From: Haloterrigena turkmenica DSM 5511
Lineage (GTDB): Archaea > Halobacteriota > Halobacteria > Halobacteriales > Natrialbaceae
Assembly (NCBI RefSeq): GCF_000025325.1
Contig: NC_013743.1
Coordinates: 496,001 to 560,000, forward strand
DNA length: 64,000 nucleotides
Direction of reading: 5' to 3'
Program-made: the position numbers and the translations under genes
Notes under the pieces: model-generated
Database searches by the model: none
What the model saw: the letters and a program-made list of their open reading frames with translations, nothing else
What the model was told of the DNA's origin: nothing
In this document: positions 9,345 through 22,389 of the stretch, in pieces
How positions within the stretch are numbered: position 1 is the first letter of the stretch
Layout: the number at the start of each line of letters is the position of its first letter

Positions 9345-9440
9345 CCAGATCGGAGATCGTCTTCCCCGGTCGTTCGAGACGAACGTGTAAATTTGTAGTA
9401 CAGCGGTAGAAACAAGCGAATCGATCAGTGCGACGGCTGG

Positions 9441-9548
9441 CTACGGGCGACACTCCGGGTGAAAGACGCCGAGGTACCTCTTGCTTCTCTGGCCCGTTTT
9501 GTACAATCTAACCCCCTCTATCTCCCGGCCACACACATCACAGGTCAT
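9441..9548 (-). CDS. Possible 35-aa zinc-finger microprotein
   Basis: From the ATG at 9548 the peptide is MTCDVCGREIEGVRL followed by a basic stretch and a final HPECRP. CxxC plus HxxC would bind one zinc ion. Haloarchaea are rich in such zinc microproteins, but this one has no obvious promoter and low family evidence. It lies between repeat copies C and D, with copy D in the right orientation to start its transcript. Confidence 0.35.
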   Translation of the reverse strand: MTCDVCGREIEGVRLYKTGQRSKRYLGVFHPECRP

Positions 9549-9785
9549 TAGCGAATGCAGACGCTCACCCGAGTAAACCCTGTTGTGACCACGCGAATAG
9601 CAACAGCCGTGGTCTACTCGATGCAACAGTCTCCAGTTACGGAATGAAGCTGCCGCCGGGGCCTGTGGTCAGTCCAATACCCACGGAACGGCTGTCGGGG
9701 ATCGAAACGATAGCGGCGCTGCTCTCGACAGCAGCGGCTGGTCGGTAGAACGCCACTCGAGAAGACCGGTCTCCCGTCGTATCTT

Positions 9786-9810
9786 CACCTTGTGACCAGA
9801 AGCACTTAAA
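9786..9810 (-). repeat. 25-bp interspersed repeat, copy D
   Basis: Identical to copy B in the 25-bp core, with flank GAAGATACGACGGGAGACCG. It sits 3' of the nucleotidyltransferase gene and upstream of the possible zinc microprotein. Confidence 0.8.
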
Positions 9811-9841
9811 GACCGAGCGCCGTCCGCTGGTCGGACTCGCC

Positions 9842-10807
9842 CTACCGAACCGCAGCGATCAGTTCGTCGACGAACTCGTCGAGTCGCTTCGGATCGGGAC
9901 CGCTGTGCGCGTGACGCCCGGGATCGATTTCGTGGGGCGGATGGGCGAACTCCCGGCCGACGGCGTCGCCGATCGGCTCCGAACCGTCGCCGGCCCACTT
10001 TCGCTCGAGCAATGCGCGGGCGCGTTCGATCCGTTCGTCGTCGAAAACGGACGGCGCCTGCTCGTCCAGGAAGCGGTCGAACTCGATTACGGGCAGTTCG
10101 TGGCCGTCCCGCTCCCCGGTCGCTTTCAGGTAGCGAGCCGACATCGCCGCCCGGTAGATCGTCAGGTTTCGCTTCACCGTGGGTTTCGTCTGCGTCTCGG
10201 TGAACCGCTCGTCGTCGATTGGGATCGTCCGCGTTCCGTCGTCGACGTCGAGCTCGTCCGCCTCTTCCTCGCCCCGCGTCTCGACGACGTACTCGTCCTC
10301 GCGCGCCTCGAGGATCGGAAAGATCGCGTCGTCGGTGCGGACCAGATGGTGCGAGATGTACTTCCGGTAGTTGCTCGTCGCGATCCCCCGCCACGCGTGG
10401 TAGAGATCCATCGGATTGTACGTCCGCTCGACGTAAGCGGCGAGTTTCATGGGCTCGTAGGCGACCCGGTAGCGGATCGGGCTCCGGAGCAGATCGATCG
10501 CGCCGTCGTTGGAGTCGGCGAGCAGTCGCGCGAACGTTCGGACGTCCCAGCCCTGCAGTTCGACGTCGCCGTCGTCCGTGTCGACGGCCTCGTGGATCGT
10601 CTCCGGCGGGCCCGCGAGGTGGGCGTACCGCCGCAGATCGTCCGGAACGAAGACGAAGCCGACGTCGTAGTCGCTCTCGGGGCTCGCCGCGCCCCAGGCA
10701 TGGCTCCCGCGAGCGACCGCCAGCGCGACGCGAATTCCGCGGTCGCGCTCGAGGTCGGTCAGCAGGTCGTCGACGCGCTCGAAAACGGACTCGGGGACGG
10801 CGGACAT
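9842..10807 (-). CDS. RlaP/YcgL-type nucleotidyltransferase domain protein
   Basis: The 321-residue protein begins with a polymerase-beta-type nucleotidyltransferase active site: G34-S35 in RGSHAWG and the acidic pair D46/D48 in SPESDYDVGF. The later segments (YNPMDLYHAWRGIATSNYRKYI, KPTVKRNLTIYRAAMSARYL) fit the family of predicted nucleotidyltransferases found near RNA ligases (RlaP). The substrate is unknown. The frame is open back to 11038, but the ATG at 10807 is where family-like sequence begins. The upstream part is repeat copy E read in frame. Confidence 0.85.
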   Translation of the reverse strand: MSAVPESVFERVDDLLTDLERDRGIRVALAVARGSHAWGAASPESDYDVGFVFVPDDLRRYAHLAGPPETIHEAVDTDDGDVELQGWDVRTFARLLADSNDGAIDLLRSPIRYRVAYEPMKLAAYVERTYNPMDLYHAWRGIATSNYRKYISHHLVRTDDAIFPILEAREDEYVVETRGEEEADELDVDDGTRTIPIDDERFTETQTKPTVKRNLTIYRAAMSARYLKATGERDGHELPVIEFDRFLDEQAPSVFDDERIERARALLERKWAGDGSEPIGDAVGREFAHPPHEIDPGRHAHSGPDPKRLDEFVDELIAAVR

Positions 10808-10861
10808 GGCTGTAGCTCGTCTCTCGAGTGGGAACGGTCCGCGAAAAGTTCTTCGTAGCTT

Positions 10862-10886
10862 CACCTTGTGACCAGAAGCACTTAAA
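10862..10886 (-). repeat. 25-bp interspersed repeat, copy E (probable promoter of the nucleotidyltransferase gene)
   Basis: Core identical to copies B and D, followed by GAAGCTACGAAGAACTTTTC as in copy A. It ends 55 bp before the ATG of the nucleotidyltransferase gene on the same strand. TTTAAGTG is placed where a TATA box would give a short leader. Confidence 0.75.
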
Positions 10887-11001
10887 GGACCGTCGAGGCT
10901 GCTGGCGATTCGAGACTCCGTTCCAGTCGGGATTTGCCGACTGTACACCGACGACTTCCCGTTCCGAAAGCTTGAATCGCTGCCTGCCCTGAATACAGAC
11001 A

Positions 11002-11934
11002 ATGAGTCATCAGCTTCCGGACGTGCAGGCAACGTCACCCGACGTCACCGTCGGTCTGAGTCAGGTCGGCGTCACCGGCGTCGACAAACTCGTCAAGATC
11101 GCCCGCGAAGGGAAACGACCGATCGTCCTCACCGCCGAGTTCGAGGTCTTCGTCGATCTCCCCGCCTGGCGCAAGGGCGCGGACATGAGCCGCAACATGG
11201 AGGTCATCGACGAGATCCTCGAAGAAGCCACCCGCGAGGAGGCCTACCGCGTCGAGGACGTCTGTGGCGACGCCGCCGAACGACTCCTCGAGAAACACGA
11301 CTACACCTCCACGGCCAAGGTCTCGATGGAAGCGGAGTTCATGCGCCGCGAGCAGACGCCCGCGAGCGACCGCGAGACCCAACACACCGTCGACATCATC
11401 GCCTCCGCGACGGCCACCGAAGAGGGCACTCGCGAAGAGATCGGCGCCGAAGTCACCGGGATGACCGTCTGTCCGTGCTCACAGGGGATGTCGGCCGCGC
11501 GCGCGAAACAGACGCTCGAGGACTTGGGCGTCGAGGAGGAGACGATCACCGAGTTCCTCGAGGAAGTGCCACAGCCGGGCCACTCCCAGCGGGGCCACGC
11601 GACGCTGACGGTCGAATCGAACGGTGACCCGGCGGTCGACCTGAACGACGTCATCGACATCGCCCGGGACGCGATGAGCGCGCGGATCTACAACCTCGCG
11701 AAGCGGCCCGACGAGGACCACATGACCTACGCGGCCCACGCCGACGCGAAGTTCGTCGAGGACTGCGTGCGCGCGCTCGCTGAGGGCGTCGTCGACGAGT
11801 TCGACCACCTCGCGGACGACGCCGTGATCACGATGAAACAGTCTAACGACGAGTCGATCCACCAGCACAACGCCCACGCCGAGCGAAAGGTCGAGATGGG
11901 GACGTTGCGCGAGGAAGTCGCCGGCGACGACTGA
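11002..11934 (+). CDS. mptA: GTP cyclohydrolase MptA
   Basis: The 310-residue protein belongs to the FolE2/MptA family, which opens GTP to start pterin synthesis (methanopterin or folate-type cofactors; in Halobacteria also queuosine-family precursors). Family hallmarks are [25 protein letters not shown], the TVCPCSQGM metal-site cysteine segment, SQRGHATL, and QHNAHAERK near the end. The start follows a short leader and matches the usual N-terminus ([19 protein letters not shown]). Confidence 0.95.
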   Translation: MSHQLPDVQATSPDVTVGLSQVGVTGVDKLVKIAREGKRPIVLTAEFEVFVDLPAWRKGADMSRNMEVIDEILEEATREEAYRVEDVCGDAAERLLEKHDYTSTAKVSMEAEFMRREQTPASDRETQHTVDIIASATATEEGTREEIGAEVTGMTVCPCSQGMSAARAKQTLEDLGVEEETITEFLEEVPQPGHSQRGHATLTVESNGDPAVDLNDVIDIARDAMSARIYNLAKRPDEDHMTYAAHADAKFVEDCVRALAEGVVDEFDHLADDAVITMKQSNDESIHQHNAHAERKVEMGTLREEVAGDD

Positions 11935-12052
11935 GTTCCGCGTTTCTCCTCGAAGGGGAACTGGGTGATCGAATCGCGGACCGACCACGGCCGCGGTGCT
12001 CTCGCGACGGATCACGCTAACCGTTATCAGCGCCGCCCGATAACGATCTGCA

Positions 12053-12799
12053 GTGACAGTACGACACGACAACGTGACGGTCTCGTGGCTCGGCTACGCG
12101 ACCGTTCGAATCGAGTCGGCCGACGGAACCGTCGTCTACGTCGATCCCGGACGATACGGGACCCTTACCGGCGAGTGGGACCGGGACGTCCCCCATCCGC
12201 CGGGCCGAGCGTACGACGAACGCGACGGTGACCTCGTGCTGGTGACCCACGACCACCACTACGACTCCGACGGCGTCCGACGGGTCGCGAGCGAGGACGC
12301 GACGGTCATCGCCTACGAGGCCGTCGACGCCGAATCGATCCGCGCGGGCGGTCGCGACGTCGAGGACCTCGAGGCCTTGCCTTACGACGTCCAGCGCGTC
12401 GAGTACGGTGAAGAGGCGACCGTCGAGGGCGTCGACCTCGAGGTTCTCCCCGCCTTCAATCATCCTGACGGCCCCAACGCTCCCGACGGCGACCCCATCC
12501 ATCCGGAGGGCTTCGGCTGCGGGTACCGGTTCGCAGTCGGCGGGACGAGCGTCTGCTGGACCGGTGACTCGGACGTGCTCGACGACCACACGGACCTCGA
12601 GGTCTCGCTGTTCCTGCCGCCGATCGGGAAGAATTTCACCATGAACCGGACCGAAGCCGCGGAACTAGCGGCGGCGATCGATCCCGACCTCGTCTGTCCG
12701 ATCCACTACAACACGTTTCCGGATCTCGATGCCGACTCCCGTGCCTTCGCCGCCGACGTCGCGGCCGCCGGGGTTCCGGTCGTTCTCGACGAGGAATAA
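12053..12799 (+). CDS. MBL-fold metal-dependent hydrolase, UlaG-like
   Basis: A 248-residue metallo-beta-lactamase-fold protein. The first metal motif is THDHHYD at residues 65-71 (HxHxxD), with later ligands in AFNHPDG, WTGDSD and CPIHYNTFPD. It is of the short UlaG-like class that hydrolyses phosphoesters or lactones; the substrate is not predictable. The start codon is GTG at 12053. It converges on the TrmB-type gene with an 8-bp gap. Confidence 0.92.
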   Translation: MTVRHDNVTVSWLGYATVRIESADGTVVYVDPGRYGTLTGEWDRDVPHPPGRAYDERDGDLVLVTHDHHYDSDGVRRVASEDATVIAYEAVDAESIRAGGRDVEDLEALPYDVQRVEYGEEATVEGVDLEVLPAFNHPDGPNAPDGDPIHPEGFGCGYRFAVGGTSVCWTGDSDVLDDHTDLEVSLFLPPIGKNFTMNRTEAAELAAAIDPDLVCPIHYNTFPDLDADSRAFAADVAAAGVPVVLDEE

Positions 12800-12807
12800 G
12801 TACCGGA

Positions 12808-13611
12808 TCAGAACTCGAGCGGTTCCGCCTCCTCCCACCGGGGGACGAACTCCTCGTGGACGTTCGCGGCGAACTCCGGGTCCTTTAGGTCGATCATGCC
12901 GAAGGCGTCGCCCGACGACAGCGGGTTCGGCACCTGAATGCAGATCTCGACGCCGTCGATGATGTTGAACGAGCCCGAGATATCGTCGTTCGTCCGGACG
13001 TCGAAGTCGTCGCGCTGCTGGAGGGTCGTTCGGTACCGTCGGCCCACGTCCGCCGAGAGCGAGGCAACCATCTCGCGGGTCATCAGGAGATCTATCGAGA
13101 CGCCCCGGTCGAGCGCGTCCTCGAGTTGAGCGTTGACCGCCTCGCTGACGGTCTGGAGGTCCCACTGAGGGGCCGGATCGGCCGACACCATCACGATGTG
13201 ATCGTCGGCGGCCGCGAGCCGTTCGAGCATGAGATCGACGGTCTCCTCGGGGCCGACGGCGGCGGTCCAGAACTGGTCTTCGACCGGCTCGGCCGCGTCG
13301 AGTTCGTCGGCCAGATCGTCGACGATCGACTCGTACTGGTCGGCCTTCTCCTCGAGTTCGCGTTTCTTGTCCTCGAGAAGCCGGTCTAACGCCGTCGAGG
13401 GTTCGACGGCGACGTACTTCTTGGGCCGACTCGCGGTCTGGCTCCGGACGAGATTGTACTGTTCGATGCTGTTGAGGACGTCGTAGATCCGTCCCATCGG
13501 CACGTCGCTGGCACGAGACAACTCCTTGGCCGTTGTGGGACCGGTATTGAGCAGCGACCGGTAGGCTCGAGCCTCGTACTCCGAGAGCCCGAGATCCCTG
13601 AGACTGGACAT
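12808..13611 (-). CDS. TrmB-family transcriptional regulator
   Basis: The 267-residue protein has an N-terminal winged helix (LGLSEYEARAYRSLLNTGPTTAKELSRAS, then GRIYDVLN). A coiled coil (about 85-115) and a C-terminal effector-binding domain of the TrmB type follow. TrmB proteins respond to sugars or other metabolites. Targets cannot be inferred from the neighbours. The gene ends 8 bp from the MBL gene, tail to tail. Confidence 0.93.
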   Translation of the reverse strand: MSSLRDLGLSEYEARAYRSLLNTGPTTAKELSRASDVPMGRIYDVLNSIEQYNLVRSQTASRPKKYVAVEPSTALDRLLEDKKRELEEKADQYESIVDDLADELDAAEPVEDQFWTAAVGPEETVDLMLERLAAADDHIVMVSADPAPQWDLQTVSEAVNAQLEDALDRGVSIDLLMTREMVASLSADVGRRYRTTLQQRDDFDVRTNDDISGSFNIIDGVEICIQVPNPLSSGDAFGMIDLKDPEFAANVHEEFVPRWEEAEPLEF

Positions 13612-13697
13612 ATTCTGAAAAAACTAACCGGGGAAATATAAACGCTGTGGTCGTTTGACAGACGGGTGACTGACCCGTAGGCGGCCGTCCGTCCGCG

Positions 13698-15347
13698 TTA
13701 CTCGAGGACCGACTGGACGCGCTCGCTCAACTCGGCGGGGGTTTCGGCGGTGTCCGAGCGCTGGTCGCCGCGTTCGACCCGCGCCAGTCCCGCCTCGAGA
13801 TCGGCGGCGGCGGGAACGACGACCTTCTCGTGGTCCGCCATTCGCAGGGCAGCCCGGTGGAGGTCCGTTCCGGGGTCGGCCGCGACGCGGATCACCAGCG
13901 GTCCCTCGAGCAGCCGCGAAACAGTGGTCGCGTAGCGAGCCATCTGGACGCCAAAGCGATCGCTCGCGCCCGCGAAGGCCTCGAGCGTCTCTCGAGCGAC
14001 CTCGCGGTAGCGCTCCTCGTCGGCCAAGACCGCGAGCTCCAGTAGCGCGTCCGCGAGCGCGACATTCGAATCCAACGGGCGAAGCGGACGGTCGAGGAGC
14101 CCGGCCCCCGACGCCGGTCCGTCGAGGAACGACTCCTCGTCGCGGAGCCGATCGATCGTCGCGTCCGCGACCCCGGTCGCGTCCGCTAGCGCGTCCGTCT
14201 CGAGGACGCTCGCGGTCGTCGTCAGCGCCGACAGGACGCGGGCCTGGTTCGCGAGCAGCGGTATCGGCTCGCCGTCCGCGTCGCGTTCGGCGTCGCCCTC
14301 GAGCGCGTGGACGGCCACGCCGTCCTCGAGCAGGTCTTCCCGGAGGGTCTCGAGGGCGCGTTCGGCGTACCGGCGGGCGCGCTCGTCGTCGGTGTATGCG
14401 TGGTAGGTGAGCAGCCCCTCGATCGCCAGCCCGTTCGGGCCGGCGAAGACGCCATCGTCGACCGGCGGCTCGTCTGCCATCGACCGATCGGTCGCGTCGA
14501 TCACGTGAGCGTCGTCTTCACCGGGTGCCTGACTGTTCGCGAAGGCGTCGGCCTCGTCGTTCCACAGCGTCGTCGTGAGGTAGTCGACGGTTCGGTCTGC
14601 GGGGTCGCGGTACTCGTCTTTGCCCGTCAGCAGGTAGGCGTTGGCGAACGCGCGCACGAGCGCGCCGTTGGAATCCAAGAGTTTCTCGTGTTGAAGTCCC
14701 GCCCAGTCGCGTTCGGCCGCGAACCGGTAGAAGCCGCCGTCGTACTCGTCCAATAGGTTCGCGCTGACCGCGTCGAACGACCGCAGAGCCATCTCCCGGT
14801 CGCGCTTGAGCGCGAACTCGAGGGCGTCGGGCAGCGGGAACTTCGGACTTCCGCCCCAGCCGCCGGCGACCTCGTCGTAGGCCTCGGTCAGCTGGCCGAG
14901 CATCGCCGACTCGACGTCGCTCGTGAGCCGACCCGCGGGCGGGTTGTTTTCGCGAAGCGGGCGCGGGACGCGACCGGCGCCGCTACCTTTCGTCTGCCAC
15001 ATGGTCCGGACGCTGTCCAGTACCTGTCGCATGCCGTCGGGTCCGAGATAGCCCGCGCCGGTCAGCACCGTCCCGTCGGGGGCCAGAAAGACCGTCGACG
15101 GGAACCCGCCCATGTTGTACCGATCGCGAACGCGCGGGTGGCGATCGACGTCTACCCGAACGGGAACGAAACTGTCGTTGATGTTCGCCGCGATGCGGGG
15201 CTCCGCGTAGGTCTTCGCGTCCATCTCGTGGCAGTGATCACACCACGTCGCGGTGAGCGAGAGCAAGACCGGGGCGTCCGCCTCCGCCGCCTCGTCGAAG
15301 GCATCTTCTCCCCAGTCGCGCCACTCGACGCGCGTCTGGTCGTCCAT
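13698..15347 (-). CDS. Thioredoxin-domain protein of the DUF255/YyaL family
   Basis: The 549-residue protein starts with a DUF255 thioredoxin-like domain whose CDHC motif is at residues 36-39 (TATWCDHCHEMD). A cis-Pro segment follows (GGFPSTVFLAPDG). The rest is the (alpha/alpha)6 glycosidase-like barrel of YyaL proteins (GGWGGSPKFPLPDALEFAL, LLDSNGALVRAFANAYLLTG). The bacterial and eukaryotic homologue is spermatogenesis-associated protein 20. A redox role is likely but unproven. The family is usually 600-700 residues, so this one is a little short at the C-terminus. Confidence 0.92.
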   Translation of the reverse strand: MDDQTRVEWRDWGEDAFDEAAEADAPVLLSLTATWCDHCHEMDAKTYAEPRIAANINDSFVPVRVDVDRHPRVRDRYNMGGFPSTVFLAPDGTVLTGAGYLGPDGMRQVLDSVRTMWQTKGSGAGRVPRPLRENNPPAGRLTSDVESAMLGQLTEAYDEVAGGWGGSPKFPLPDALEFALKRDREMALRSFDAVSANLLDEYDGGFYRFAAERDWAGLQHEKLLDSNGALVRAFANAYLLTGKDEYRDPADRTVDYLTTTLWNDEADAFANSQAPGEDDAHVIDATDRSMADEPPVDDGVFAGPNGLAIEGLLTYHAYTDDERARRYAERALETLREDLLEDGVAVHALEGDAERDADGEPIPLLANQARVLSALTTTASVLETDALADATGVADATIDRLRDEESFLDGPASGAGLLDRPLRPLDSNVALADALLELAVLADEERYREVARETLEAFAGASDRFGVQMARYATTVSRLLEGPLVIRVAADPGTDLHRAALRMADHEKVVVPAAADLEAGLARVERGDQRSDTAETPAELSERVQSVLE

Positions 15348-15515
15348 ACCGGAGCCTCGGTTGTCGCGGGCGTAAGCCCTTCGACTGCGGAAACGCCGAT
15401 GTGACCGACGGGATCGCGGGGCCGACGAGATTGCCCCGCTGGCGAGCGAAACGGTCGTTCCGCGGACGTGTAGTGAGAGTAAAGCGTTTTCACCTTCCGC
15501 CGGCTATGTCGACGC

Positions 15516-16124
15516 ATGCTCCGGTGGATCTTGGCGCTGTTGCTCATCCCGTTCCTCGATGCGGTGTTGCTCGGGGTCCTCGTCACCCAGTTCGGCGCGT
15601 TTACCTGGGTCGGGATGGTGCTGCTCGTCGTCTTGACCGGACTCGTCGGCATGTTACTCGTCCGTGCCGAGGGTCGCCGAACTATCGGGAAGATGCAGCG
15701 AACGCTGGCGGAGGGGAAGCCGCCGACCAACGAACTGCTCGACGGCGGCCTCCTGATCGCCGCCGGGGCTTTCCTGCTGACCCCTGGCCTCGTCACGGAC
15801 GCCATCGGCTTCCTGCTGGCCGTCCCGCTCACACGGATCCCGATCCGGGCCGCACTCAAGCGGTTCGTGATCATCCCCTACGCGGATAAGAAGACCGGCG
15901 GCTTCGCCAGCGGGAACGTCTGGACCTTCGGCTTCCCCGATGAAGGCCCGGCCCGAAGCGGGGACAGTGGTAGCGGTTCGACGGACGGCGGAACGTACGA
16001 CCTCGGCGCTGGCGACTACACGGTCGATGACAGCGACGACGGGGACTCGTACACTATCGACTTCGGGGACGAACGGACATCGGACTCCGGAGACGACCTG
16101 GACGACGACCCCTCCGCCCGGTAG
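15516..16124 (+). CDS. fxsA: FxsA-family membrane protein
   Basis: The first ~120 residues match FxsA: helix LRWILALLLIPFLDAVLLGV, helix GMVLLVVLTGLVGMLLVRAEGRR, then GGLLIAAGAFLLTPGLVTDAIGF. In E. coli FxsA overproduction blocks exclusion of phage T7 by the F plasmid; the general role is unknown. Haloarchaeal copies add an acidic tail, here about 70 residues rich in Asp, Gly and Ser, which should face the cytoplasm. Confidence 0.93.
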   Translation: MLRWILALLLIPFLDAVLLGVLVTQFGAFTWVGMVLLVVLTGLVGMLLVRAEGRRTIGKMQRTLAEGKPPTNELLDGGLLIAAGAFLLTPGLVTDAIGFLLAVPLTRIPIRAALKRFVIIPYADKKTGGFASGNVWTFGFPDEGPARSGDSGSGSTDGGTYDLGAGDYTVDDSDDGDSYTIDFGDERTSDSGDDLDDDPSAR

Positions 16125-16151
16125 CGGTTCGCACGGGGCCCGAAGAAAGAA

Positions 16152-16161
16152 ACGCTTAAAC
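16152..16161 (+). promoter_or_regulatory. TATA box for tRNA-Ile
   Basis: CGCTTAAACG lies about 37 bp before the mature tRNA, which would place the start of transcription near 16183 and give a short 5' leader. Confidence 0.45.
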
Positions 16162-16193
16162 GTTCCACCCCGCAACTATTGAGTGCGAAGCGC

Positions 16194-16267
16194 GGGCCAA
16201 TAGCTCAATTAGGTTGAGCGCCACTCTGATAAGGTGGAGGCTCTCGGTTCAAATCCGAGTTGGCCCA
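16194..16267 (+). tRNA. tRNA-Ile (GAT anticodon)
   Basis: A 74-base cloverleaf. The acceptor GGGCCAA pairs with TTGGCCC, the anticodon arm is CCACT-CTGATAA-GGTGG (anticodon GAT), and the T arm is CTCGG-TTCAAAT-CCGAG. CCA is not encoded. Its last 22 bases plus the next T recur exactly 150 bp downstream. Confidence 0.96.
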
Positions 16268-16417
16268 TTTCTGCTGCGAACAACGTGAACATAGTGAGCG
16301 GTGAGCAACGGAAATACACCTGACTCGGATTTGAACTAGAGAAGCCGCAGCCCGCGTAGCCGAGCGGAGCGAGGCGAGCAGGACCGTCTTCACGTGGTTC
16401 AAATCCGAGTTGGCCCA
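16246..16417 (+). mobile_element. Mini-element behind tRNA-Ile bounded by copies of the tRNA 3' end
   Basis: The last 22 bases of tRNA-Ile (16246-16267) recur exactly at 16396-16417, 150 bp away. The segment between holds an inverted copy of the T arm (ACTCGGATTTGAAC, around 16324) and blocks GCGAACAAC, GTGAGCGG, and CGTCTT just before the second copy. The same blocks lie behind tRNA-Leu at 61926-62063. This looks like an attL/attR pair around a very small, gene-less integrated unit. It could also be a tRNA-tail duplication with another origin. Confidence 0.6.
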
Positions 16418-17180
16418 TACGTTTCCGGTGGACCTCGTTCTGACTCGCAGGAACGTGCGGCGAGGATCTGAGTTCTGAACGGCGCATTCGCGACCGAAGC
16501 GAGTGTAACTGACTCGAGACGGTTCTGATTCGACTTCTTCTCTTCTGTTGTGAACCACGCGAACGGAGTCTCCGTTAGCAACAGCAAGACAACCGATTCG
16601 GGTCGGACCAACACGAGCCGCGGTTCACGAGTGAGCAATGCGAACGAACGGGACCATCTCGAGCCGGGGCAAACACGAGTTGCCACCTGTTCTCGGCAGA
16701 TCACGTCGTGAGCCGAGGAACCGTTTAGCCGTGATCTGAAGAGCGGGAGCCGATACCCACGCGGCTCGCATCACGAGCCGAGAACAGGATCGTCTTCGTG
16801 CCGTCGCCAAAGAGGTGATCTGTAACTGATCGCGGTGGCCGACTCCATATCAGATCGTTACTCTCGATATCCGGGATCGCAAGCTTCGCGCTCGAGCTGA
16901 CTCGAGGCTGTACGGCTCGTCAATTTTCGGGTTCGACTCGACACTAAATGGGAACGCCGAACGCGTACGCGTGAAACGCACACCAAAGATCAGCTGGTGT
17001 GAGCGTTGTTCTATCGTCGATGAGTCGCCGCCGACCGCGGTCGTCAAGATCGTCTCGAAAACGGTCCGTTGTCGCACTCAAGGGCCGAACTAGCTCCGTG
17101 AACGAGCACCTTCGCCGAGCGACGTTCTGAACGGGATTTGTCTGAGACTGAGGTCTCGAGTTATCGGATTAGATCGGATA
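16418..17180. other. Gene-free region with decayed element copies
   Basis: No credible gene is seen. At 16544-16590 the text TTCTGTTGTGAACCACGCGA and GTTAGCAACAG resembles the first third of the mini-element behind tRNA-Ile. Near 16797 GGATCGTCTTCGTG resembles its last block. CCTGTTCTCGG (near 16686) and CCGAGAACAGG (near 16787) form an 11-bp inverted repeat, and CAGATCACG/CGTGATCTG a second one inside it. Confidence 0.4.
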
Positions 17181-17189
17181 GGAATACAG

Positions 17190-17258
17190 TCATTATAAAT
17201 TGAAACTTGCATGGTACTGCCTACCTTTGGAGTTCCGATTCAGAGGCCTTAAGTAGTA
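17190..17258 (+). promoter_or_regulatory. Candidate rRNA operon promoters
   Basis: Two TATA-like sites lie upstream of 16S: TTATAAAT at 17193-17200 and CCTTAAGTAGTAAC at 17247-17260, the latter preceded by TTCCGATT as in many haloarchaeal rrn promoters. A further AT-rich site (GGTATAATAC) is at about 17271. Multiple promoters are usual for archaeal rrn operons. Confidence 0.55.
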
Positions 17259-17331
17259 ACCAGCGATTGTGGTATAATACGCAGAAGATGAGGACCCTTC
17301 CCCTGCGGTCCGCCGTACAGAAGGGGTCTGA

Positions 17332-17370
17332 TGTTAGCCTTGGTAGTTCGGTGACGCCCGATCGGTCGGC
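17332..17370 (+). other. Pre-16S processing stem, 5' arm
   Basis: TGTTAGCCTTGGTAGTTC and the following CGCCCGATCGG pair with the 3' arm behind 16S at 19022-19057. In archaea such a stem contains the bulge-helix-bulge cut by the splicing endonuclease to release pre-16S. Confidence 0.8.
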
Positions 17371-17462
17371 GATCTGTGGTCACCGAACGTGGACCCATGT
17401 GTGAGTGTGTATCTTAACATTCACCGCCAACAAACCCTCCCCAACTGGGGAGATCATATAGC

Positions 17463-18936
<1,474 letters not shown>

Positions 18937-19021
18937 ACAGACCGAGACCAGGCCGTCGTGCCTGGCTCACCACGCGTGGCGCATTGCGCCACGCACTCCA
19001 CGTTCGATCGACCATCCGTTT

Positions 19022-19057
19022 GGCCGATCGGGCACCTTAGAACTACCAAGGCTAACA
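19022..19057 (+). other. Pre-16S processing stem, 3' arm
   Basis: GGCCGATCGGGCACC and GAACTACCAAGGCTAACA are the complement of the arm at 17332-17370, so 16S is enclosed in a long precursor stem. Confidence 0.8.
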
Positions 19058-19092
19058 CTTTCGCGCTCTGTCCACCCTCCGGGGTGGACGTG

Positions 19093-19164
19093 GGCCCATA
19101 GCTCAGTGGTAGAGTGCCTCCTTTGCAAGGAGGATGCCCAGGGTTCGAATCCCTGTGGGTCCAT
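19093..19164 (+). tRNA. tRNA-Ala (TGC anticodon) in the 16S-23S spacer
   Basis: The cloverleaf GGGCCCATAGCTCAGTGG... has the anticodon arm CCTCC-TTTGCAA-GGAGG (anticodon TGC) and the T arm CAGGG-TTCGAAT-CCCTG. Haloarchaeal rrn spacers almost always carry tRNA-Ala(TGC). Confidence 0.97.
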
Positions 19165-19306
19165 GACTCGGAGCGGATCGAGACCGTGCCCCTTAAGTGG
19201 GACAGGCGTCTTCGATCTAATCCGAACGAAAACCGATGCACCAGCCCGTGTAAACGTGGCTGGGAAGGGTTAATGCATGCCGCGTCTACGGCGTGCAGAT
19301 GAGACC

Positions 19307-19353
19307 GTGTGTACGTGTAGTCCAGGCGTCCACTGGACCCGTTCCCGGGTCAC
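19307..19353 (+). other. Pre-23S processing stem, 5' arm
   Basis: GTGTACGTGTAGTCCAG, then the bulge and TGGACCCGTTC, is complementary to 22341-22375 behind 23S. This is the expected bulge-helix-bulge stem for 23S release. Confidence 0.75.
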
Positions 19354-19390
19354 ATACGTGGTTGCATCCGCAACCGCCGATCCGATGAAC

Positions 19391-22305
<2,915 letters not shown>

Positions 22306-22340
22306 TCATAACTACAATCGCATTGGATCCGTGACGCGGT

Positions 22341-22375
22341 GAACGGGTCCGGACGCAAACTGGACTACACGTATA
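22341..22375 (+). other. Pre-23S processing stem, 3' arm
   Basis: GAACGGGTCC and CTGGACTACACGTA pair with the arm at 19307-19353. Confidence 0.75.
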
Positions 22376-22389
22376 CTACGGTCAACCGC

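Noticed and set aside
16209-16558. Minus-strand frames with GFEPR-type peptides over tRNA-Ile
   Set aside because: They are the reverse complement of tRNA T arms and the mini-element, not proteins.
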